Source: Sesamum alatum
Taxonomy: Eukaryota; Streptophyta; Magnoliopsida; Lamiales; Pedaliaceae
Direction: 5' to 3'
DNA: 64,000 nucleotides
Assembly (NCBI GenBank): GCA_034509735.1
Contig: JACGWO010000001.1
Location: forward strand, 27,779,966 to 27,843,965
Below the pieces are notes generated by a model. It was given only the letters and a program-made list of their open reading frames with translations, was not told the DNA's origin and did not search any database. The position numbers and the translations under genes are program-made. Shown piece by piece: positions 57,209 to 64,000 of the stretch (position 1 is the stretch's first letter; every line of letters starts with the position of its first letter).

Positions 57209-59760
57209 TAGTTCGGTGTTGTGGCTATAGGATTAACATGTTATTAACTGTTAAGCATAAAGAATGTGTTTAAATTGCTTTTGGAAAGCATGATTTATGG
57301 CTTTAAAGCATGATAATATGTGTAGAAAATATGTGTTAATTTTGTTTTTAAAATTATGGATATCCATGCATTTTTTAGAATTGGATTTCCTGTAAATTCA
57401 TGTTTATGTTTCAGTTTTTATAGCAGATGTTAAAAAAAATTGATTGGAAAAACGTGCGACAGCCGGCCGGCAGGCGCACAAGCGGCCAGATAGGCGCAAC
57501 CGCGCGCTGCTGCTCCCGGGCGCTGGCCGCGCTCAATGGTTTGTACATTGGATATATAGAGTATACCCATACTTTTAATTTTATTATTAATATGGTATTT
57601 TCTGCATTTTAATTATATTTATGGCTTTAGATATTGGATATCTATTTATAAATGCATGAAATGTATTTATTTGGTGAGCCTGTTTATATTTTATATAAGT
57701 GTGTAATTGTTGTTTATTGGATAAACATTGAGGATGATCACTAAGCCCATTGACCTATGTATGGTTTAATTTTCGTGTTGGGTGAGGCCTGTGTGTCTCT
57801 TTGTTTTTTATCGTTCTTTTGTTTTTAGCCTTTGAATAATAAGACTTTATTTCTATCTTATAATGTACTCCCCCAACTTCTGATTGGGGTTTCCTTTTCA
57901 GTTTTAATAAGAGTAGATTAATATGTGAGGTTTTTATTTTATAAATATGTAAGCTTCCTTGGGGATTAAGGTCCGAAAGAGGTCCGTTGGACGGTGCCCA
58001 TAACGGAAGGCCTAAGAACAACAAAGAGAGATATATACAAGGCCCCATTAGAATGATAATGGGATGTAAAAATTGTAATAGTATAGGCCTACCCTAGATT
58101 GACCATAGTAACACTGTGGGCTCAGTGGATCCCTTAGGAACGGGCTTGTGATAATCCTAACAGGGGCTTGCTAGGCTTGTTTTGCATGTGCTTATGTTTT
58201 TTATGTTATGATGTGTGGTGTGTTTGGAATGCATCTTATTACATTATATGTATAAAACTTGAGCATGCAAAATACTAATAATGATGAGGTCTCGGTCTTA
58301 ATGAATAATAAACTCTCACTTGGATGGTCTAAGTAAATATTATGCCCAAAATGGAATGAAATTCAAATGGTTTGATTATTCCAAGCCTTCCATCCATAGC
58401 AATATAGTGAGGAAGCTACTTTCGCCCATTCATAGTCTCACGAGTCGTGGCACGTTTGGAATGGAAGAAAGATGCACTATTGTTGTGAACGAATGGAATA
58501 TGCTCCTATTTCTCTGTCTTACGAGTCGTGGGGGCAATAGTTGAGATATTTATTTGGTTGATGGGTCGGGCCTAACGCTGAGTAACATAATTTGCTTGGA
58601 GTCCTCGGCTCAGAGGCCAGGCAAAATAACTTGTGGATCTCATTGGATGAGAATAGTATAGGTTACCTCCCATAAATCATTTTTCCGTGTGAATCGTAAA
58701 AGGGCCGCATGGAGAGTTGTGTTTGTGGACTCCAAGCTCACCAGGAAATATTTTCCGGAATTCCCCAGTTGAGAGTGGTGGGATTTTTGAAGAAATAGTG
58801 GGAAGGGTTAAGGGACTAGTGGGAGACAAACTAGGTTTGCACAGGTTCATGTGTTGTCCTAAGGGAAATTCGATTTCAAAGGATAACTAGTGTGAAGTGT
58901 AGCTCCTTGAGTAATCAAGTAGAGCGACACCTTATCAAGTTATAGCAAACATCATTTGTAATCGAGTTTGCCCACTGACTATATTCCAGTTCGCCTAGGG
59001 ACGACCAGAATATCTTAATACCTAAGAGGTACAGGTTCTGGTCCAGTCCGGTCAATTAGATTATAATCCAAAAGACATAAGGAGAAGAAATATTGGACAT
59101 TGGATCGAATAATGACTTAGAGCCGTGTGATTCGACATGGAATTCAAACTAGGTTTGAAACTCCATGTAACTGGAATATTCATTTTGATGAGTTCATACG
59201 GGGTAAGACTCGATCAGTAATGAGCTTGAGGGTCAGTGGGGATTTGGTTGTGTTTAAAGTGTGTAACGTCTTATTCATTTGGAATGAATTTAAGATGTTA
59301 GGAAAAACATAAACACAAACGTTGTTCACACAATTCTCCATGAAAGGAATTGGATTCCTATATATAGGGTTAAGCTGTCCAAGACTCAGTGTAGGGTTGA
59401 TTGGTGAGGAAGCTTAGATGTTTGACATCCGCTACGTCTTTGCCAAAGGCAGCATGAGTATGTTGTCTGGTGCATTGGACCTCATGTTGTGTATGCTTTG
59501 GGCATAATGACGGAAATCTGGTGTGTACCGAGGAGGTAGTAGATTGTTATTAAGAACAATCTTTAATACCTGAATAAGGATTAAAGAAGTGTTCTTGATG
59601 CACATTCTATGGGGAGTTAATTTTGGAAGGCTATAGTGATACTAGCTTCCAGTATCATGTGAATAATCTCAGTATGAACATATATTCAGACGTAACGGTA
59701 AGGTGGTGGCTTGGAAAGGTTTCAAGCGGGATACCATAACGGACCATGAAATTATGCTTT
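57209..59760 (+). mobile_element. Long non-coding internal region of the copia-like element
   Basis: The leader carries a short GC-rich tract (57,455-57,535) and a box at 57,770-57,905 shared with the copy at 4,750-6,500. About 1.8 kb of sequence without open frames follows, including a twice-repeated CACGAGTCGTGG-like motif (58,440 and 58,520). There is no gag, protease, integrase or RT. A large non-coding internal domain suggests a LARD-type non-autonomous element; a 3' LTR is not found in the window. Confidence 0.5.
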
Positions 59761-60514
59761 TTTTTTCAAGTTTTATTTAATAAAATTCTATCAGTTAATG
59801 TTTTTTCTTATCATGAAGGCGAGTTCATCAGTTAATAGTTTTTTCTTATCATGAAGTCTAAGATATAATATAATACTTGATATAATAAAATTGTTAAGAA
59901 TTTTAAAATATGAAACATGATTAATGATGAGCTATACATTATTGAAATATAGATTACCATGCATCTACCACCAAAATTGAATGATCCCAATATTGAATAA
60001 TAAAATAAAATATTAACAAATCAATCATTAATTGGATTGGAACGAAACTTGTGATGAGGAAGGGGGATAAAATTAATTATTATGAAAGAAGTAAACTATT
60101 ATTTAGCAGCCAACCATTACAATGTTCAGTATACAATGCAACAATATTTCTAAATATACCAGCAATAACTGCAAAGAAAACAAAGAAACATTACACACAT
60201 ATTACTATGAAAATAGACTCTATACCTACATTCATAGGTCTCTAATTCACAACCTTTTGATTGTAAAACCTCAACCCTACCACTCAGGAAGTAAATATTA
60301 TTTGACTCCATTATAATCTATCTATCTATCTATGTATATATATATATATATACTAATATATAAAGAAAATACTATTTTCACTCACAAAAGGCGGTTACTT
60401 ACACTGCGACACCAATTTTCTAGTATGCCAATAATACCCCTAAATTAGTTTCTTTTCTTTCTTTATTTCTTTCTCTCTTCTTTTTTTTTTTTTTTTTTGA
60501 AGTGTGTTATAATA
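59761..60514. other. AT-rich intergenic sequence
   Basis: No gene recognised. It holds (TCTA)n/(TA)n simple sequence at 60,317-60,352 and a 20-base poly-T at 60,480-60,498. The two overlapping 64-codon frames show no recognisable protein. Confidence 0.4.
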
Positions 60515-60523
60515 TATTTTAAA

Positions 60524-61022
60524 GGGTTAATTACATTTAGACCCCCTCTAAAAATGCATAATTACACTTTCCCCCAAAGAAGTTTTGAAATTACATTTAC
60601 ACCCCCTCTAAAAATTCTTTGTTTACACCTGACCTCCATTCGTTAAAGTTTGGCCGGAAAATGTTCATTTCAACAAAAATAATTACATAAATTTTTAATT
60701 TTACCTCTCATTTAACATTCTCGTGCAATAATTTTATACTTATAAGGAAAAAATATAATAATACTGGCCTCACTCCATACATATACGTTACACTTATCCT
60801 CTTATAAGTACAAAAATATATATGAGATTGTTAAATGATGGGAAAAATTGAAAATTTATGTAATTATTTTTGTTGACGTGAACATTTTTCGTCCAAACTC
60901 TAATAGATGGGGGTCAGGTGTAAACAGAGAATATTCGAAGGGGGTGTAAGTGTAATTTCAAAACTTTTTTGGGGGAAAGTGTAATTATACATTCTCAGAG
61001 GGGGTGTAGGTGTAATTAACCC
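60524..61022. mobile_element. Mutator-type MITE with perfect 9-bp target duplication
   Basis: Ends are GGGTTAATTACATTTAGACC and, inward from the right, GGGTTAATTACACCTACACC. TATTTTAAA flanks both sides (60,515-60,523; 61,023-61,031). 499 bp, non-coding. It is the intact reference for the fragment at 12,045-12,388. Confidence 0.88.
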
Positions 61023-61082
61023 TATTTTAAAACATGAAATATTATTTATTATATGCACGCAGGGACGCGTGCCACGCCGACT

Positions 61083-61109
61083 AATATATATATATATATA
61101 TATATATAT
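61083..61109. repeat. (TA)n microsatellite
   Basis: About 13 TA units. Similar short runs lie at 23,032-23,056 and 25,281-25,302. Confidence 0.85.
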
Positions 61110-61179
61110 TAGGACTTGTGTGGTACTGCAAATCTATCTACCAAATATTATTAATAAAACAGTCCAAATACACATGATA

Positions 61180-63130
61180 CCAAAAAATCTATAATTAACA
61201 CATAAAATATCAGATATACATAAATTATAAAATAAAATAAGATAATAACATAACACTAAAAATCAAGTAAAAGAAAATTTTTTATACCTGTGATTATTTG
61301 TAATGTGTTTTGTCTTTTAAAAAAAAATTATAATTAACTCATAGAAAATTTTATGACCTATAAAACAAAAAAAGATAATAATAAAAAAACATTAAGAAAT
61401 AAGAAAATGAAAAAAAAAAAAAAAAAACTCATACATGCTTGAGTACTTGTAATCTCCTCTTTTTTTTTAAAGAAAAAACTATAATTAACATATAAAAAGT
61501 ACATATCCATGAACCATAAAACAAAATAAGATCATATAAGAATATTAAAAATGAAGCAATAGAAAAAAATTCATACCTGATTGTGTACTTTTTCTTTTGT
61601 CTTTTTCGTTTATTGTGGAGTTGAAGATCCTATTAACACATTAAAATCACATATACATGAACTATAAAACAATTAAGATAATAAAAAAAATTAAAAAATC
61701 AATCAAAAGAAAAAAATTCTTACCTGTTTGAGTACTTTTTTTTTCTCGTTTCTTGTGGACTTGAAGATCATATTGAAAATCCTAAAAATTGTTAATCCTT
61801 ATTGCATTTCTGGTAGAGTCCAATGAATCTTAGCAACATCTATTGCTAACCCTTTGAGTGGAAGATTGTACACGAAACTAATGAATTTGTAGGTTGATTT
61901 TAATTATATATTCAATAATTAATATGGAATGATTAAATAAATAAAGTAACATAGTCAATAATTAATTTTGATGGTCCATATTGATTTAAATTATGTGTTA
62001 AAAAATCAGTTATTAAGTAAAATGTGGTAATATAATTTAATTAATTTAGGAACTTAGGAAACTAACAAAAACTAATTTAGGAAACTAATTGTAATTAGCC
62101 ACTTTCGAACAGAAGATTGTAAAGGAAACTAACGAACTTGTGGGTTGATTTCAATAAACTTAGATTTTTGGTAACTTTTCCTATGAAGATCAATATTACT
62201 TTTTAATTTATATGTATGTATAAAACTTATATTTATATATATCTCTTTATATATATTCTTCTAACTTAAATTTTATCAATATTAATGCGTTATATAAAAT
62301 ATTTCTTTATTTAACTTTCTCAAAATTTAAATATTTCTAAAATATAAATTGAATCATAATTTAGAAAATATAATTAAATTATAATTTTGTTAATTACATA
62401 TATCATATACCTTTTAGATGCTATATTGTCCATCGCAGAGTATTTCACTATAATTATATTTTAGATTATTTATAAAAACTTTGCAATTGAAAGTGCCATG
62501 CATGTTAAAAGAAATAAATCCCTATGTTTTTTTTCGCATTTCTATTTGCTACATATATTTACATATATCATATATCTTTATGATGCTATATAGTTTGTCG
62601 TAGAATATTTCTCATGGGATCAAGCTGTTATATTCTCCAAATAAATTAATTGCAATGATTATGATCAGAATAACCAATTACACAGAAAGCAAAATAATAC
62701 GGATGTAATCTTCTTCTATTTTAAATCTATAATTAACACATAAAAAAATTATATATACATGAACCATAATACAAAATAAGATAATAAATAACTAAAAAAT
62801 TCAACCAATACAAAAACTTCATACCTGCTTGAGTAATTTCAACAAATATTTCGTTTCTTGTGGAATTGAAAATTCTATTAACACAAAAAAATCACATATA
62901 CATGAAGTATAAAAAACAAATTAAGATAATAAAGATATTAAAAATCAAGCAAAAGAAAACATTTCATACCTGCTTGAGTACTCGTAATCTTTTTTTTATT
63001 ATTTATTGTTAAATCTAGAATTAACACATGAAAATTACATATAGATAAATTGTAAAACAGAATAAGATAATAAAAAAAAATTAAAAAGCAAACAAAAGCA
63101 AAAATCTCATACCTGCTTGATAAGTGTGTG
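61180..63130 (-). repeat. Array of about 145-bp AT-rich units with splice-donor-like motif
   Basis: The motif read on the minus strand as CTCAAGCAGGTATGA (or variants) occurs with its plus-strand TACCTG start at 61,285, 61,432 (TACATG), 61,574, 61,721, 62,822, 62,967 and 63,110. Intervals are 147, 142, 147, 1,101, 145 and 143. Each unit also has an AATTAACACATA-type block, a TAAAACAAAATAAGATAATA block and an A-rich stretch. On the minus strand most units have a TTAATAG or TTATAG acceptor-like end about 45-55 bases before the donor. Between 61,790 and 62,700 a different sequence intervenes, with three TGGAAGATTGTA-type repeats nearby (61,861, 62,106, 63,226). No conserved peptide is evident. 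Confidence 0.65.
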
Positions 63131-64000
63131 CAAAGAATGTAGAACAATTATATATGACGATGCGTGTTTCTTCTCTCCATGCATCCATATATAATATTTT
63201 ATGTGTACTTACAACTCTAAGAGTGGAAGATTGCAAATTTAAAGGAAAATAACAAATATGCGGTTGATTTTAATTTCTAATAACATATAATGAATTCGCA
63301 GTTGATTCTAATTCCAATTACATACAACGAATTTGCGGCTATTTTCATTTTCAATCTACGTATAACAAATTTGTGGTTGATTTCATTTTTCAATGAATTA
63401 AATTATATGGTAAAAAGATTAGTTATTAACTTTCCATACTTAAAATTAATTATAATAAAGAAATTTAAAATTATAAAAAATTAAAATTTTTGTCAAAATT
63501 AAAGAATTTAGTCAAAAAGCTTCCTTCAAATATATATATTAATAGATGGTACTCCTAAAAATATGAATGCTAGCCGAAGTAACAAAACCCAATATATAAA
63601 TATTGAAATTCGTCCAATCACTTAAATTTTTACTTTTGAAGTCATTCTTGATATTTATCACGTTATCTCGAATCAAGACAGAATTAGCTTGAACTCGGAT
63701 GTGTTGCTAGCAAAACTCATCCAAATGGTGAAACAATTTATTGACCATTTTTAGAATGGAAAAATACCGTATAAGTGATTGTACATGTATAGATGACATC
63801 AAGTACGCTCGTTTCGACTCAAACATTTATAAAAACTTGTAAATACATGTGATATAGTATTCGAATTAATCATGCTCCTTTATTGCATGAGAGACTAGAG
63901 ATAGTCTTATAGCCAAAAAAGAAGTTTGGCGTACAACAACAAAGAAAGGGGCCTTGCCAGCCAACCATGGGATCTAACTCTCCAAACTACCTCCGTTTGC
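63131..64000. other. AT-rich sequence without recognised gene
   Basis: A loose tandem repeat of about 45 bases (CAACGAATTTGCGGCTATTT and relatives) lies at 63,240-63,390. From 63,600 to the end base composition becomes more mixed, but no convincing exon is visible; it may approach a gene beyond the window. Confidence 0.4.

Noticed and set aside
57209..59760. Search for copia gag/pol genes after the primer site
   Set aside because: No frame longer than about 75 codons and no integrase or RT motif; left as a non-coding internal region.
61180..63130. CRISPR-like or centromeric satellite array
   Set aside because: Units are few, diverged and interrupted; CRISPR arrays do not occur in plants, and there is no long homogeneous run as in satellites.
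1..64000. tRNA, rRNA or snoRNA genes
   Set aside because: No cloverleaf A/B-box pair or rRNA-like stretch was recognised by eye; primer sites only resemble tRNA ends because they are complementary to them.

Overview
This is nuclear DNA of a flowering plant, most likely a eudicot. It is an AT-rich, gene-poor interval built almost entirely of nested and decayed transposable elements. The evidence is plant-type Ty3 and Ty1 retrotransposons, CACTA transposons with intact ends, elements with 9-bp target duplications, an endogenous caulimovirid (pararetrovirus), and one intact-looking host gene. I cannot name the species. All domain calls rest on motifs read by eye; no search was run.

Layout. 1-4,750 (minus): Athila-type Ty3 element whose pol is deleted, so the protease reading frame runs into an integrase C-terminal remnant. 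4,750-6,500 (minus): leader, primer site and LTR of a Ty1/copia-like family. 6,510-8,569: degenerate transposon rich in GTTGCAA-like subterminal repeats, carrying a MITE with a perfect 9-bp duplication. 8,570-12,040 (plus): gag-only Tat-like retroelement. 12,613-13,158: NDR1/HIN1-like (LEA_2) gene, the only convincing host gene. 13,454-14,918: nested MITEs. 15,130-21,277: non-autonomous Tat-type element with a decayed gag on the minus strand and a spliced four-exon antisense gene on the plus strand. 21,398-25,254: a CCGGTCC-rich element interrupted by a CACTA transposon that has captured exon 1 of an IscA-like iron-sulfur assembly gene. 26,688-29,703: second CACTA, with a dead PF03004-type transposase gene.

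32,164-43,557 is the most striking object. A nearly complete endogenous caulimovirid (primer site, coat protein, movement protein, protease, RT/RNase H, a downstream ORF, and a promoter with an as-1-like element and TATA box) lies between terminal inverted repeats that are themselves flanked by a perfect 9-bp target duplication. The virus has an internal 1.5-kb tandem duplication and is split by a 1.9-kb LTR.

44,195-50,180: an LTR of the copia-like family nested inside another LTR of the same family, with two further DNA elements inside. 50,390-52,725: 5'-truncated L1-type LINE. 52,727-57,194: pile of LTR fragments in alternating orientation, the last followed by a Met-tRNA-type primer site and a long non-coding internal region (to about 59,760). 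60,524-61,022: another MITE with a perfect 9-bp duplication. 61,180-63,130: array of about 145-bp units, each with a splice-donor-like motif on the minus strand. The rest is AT-rich sequence without recognisable genes.
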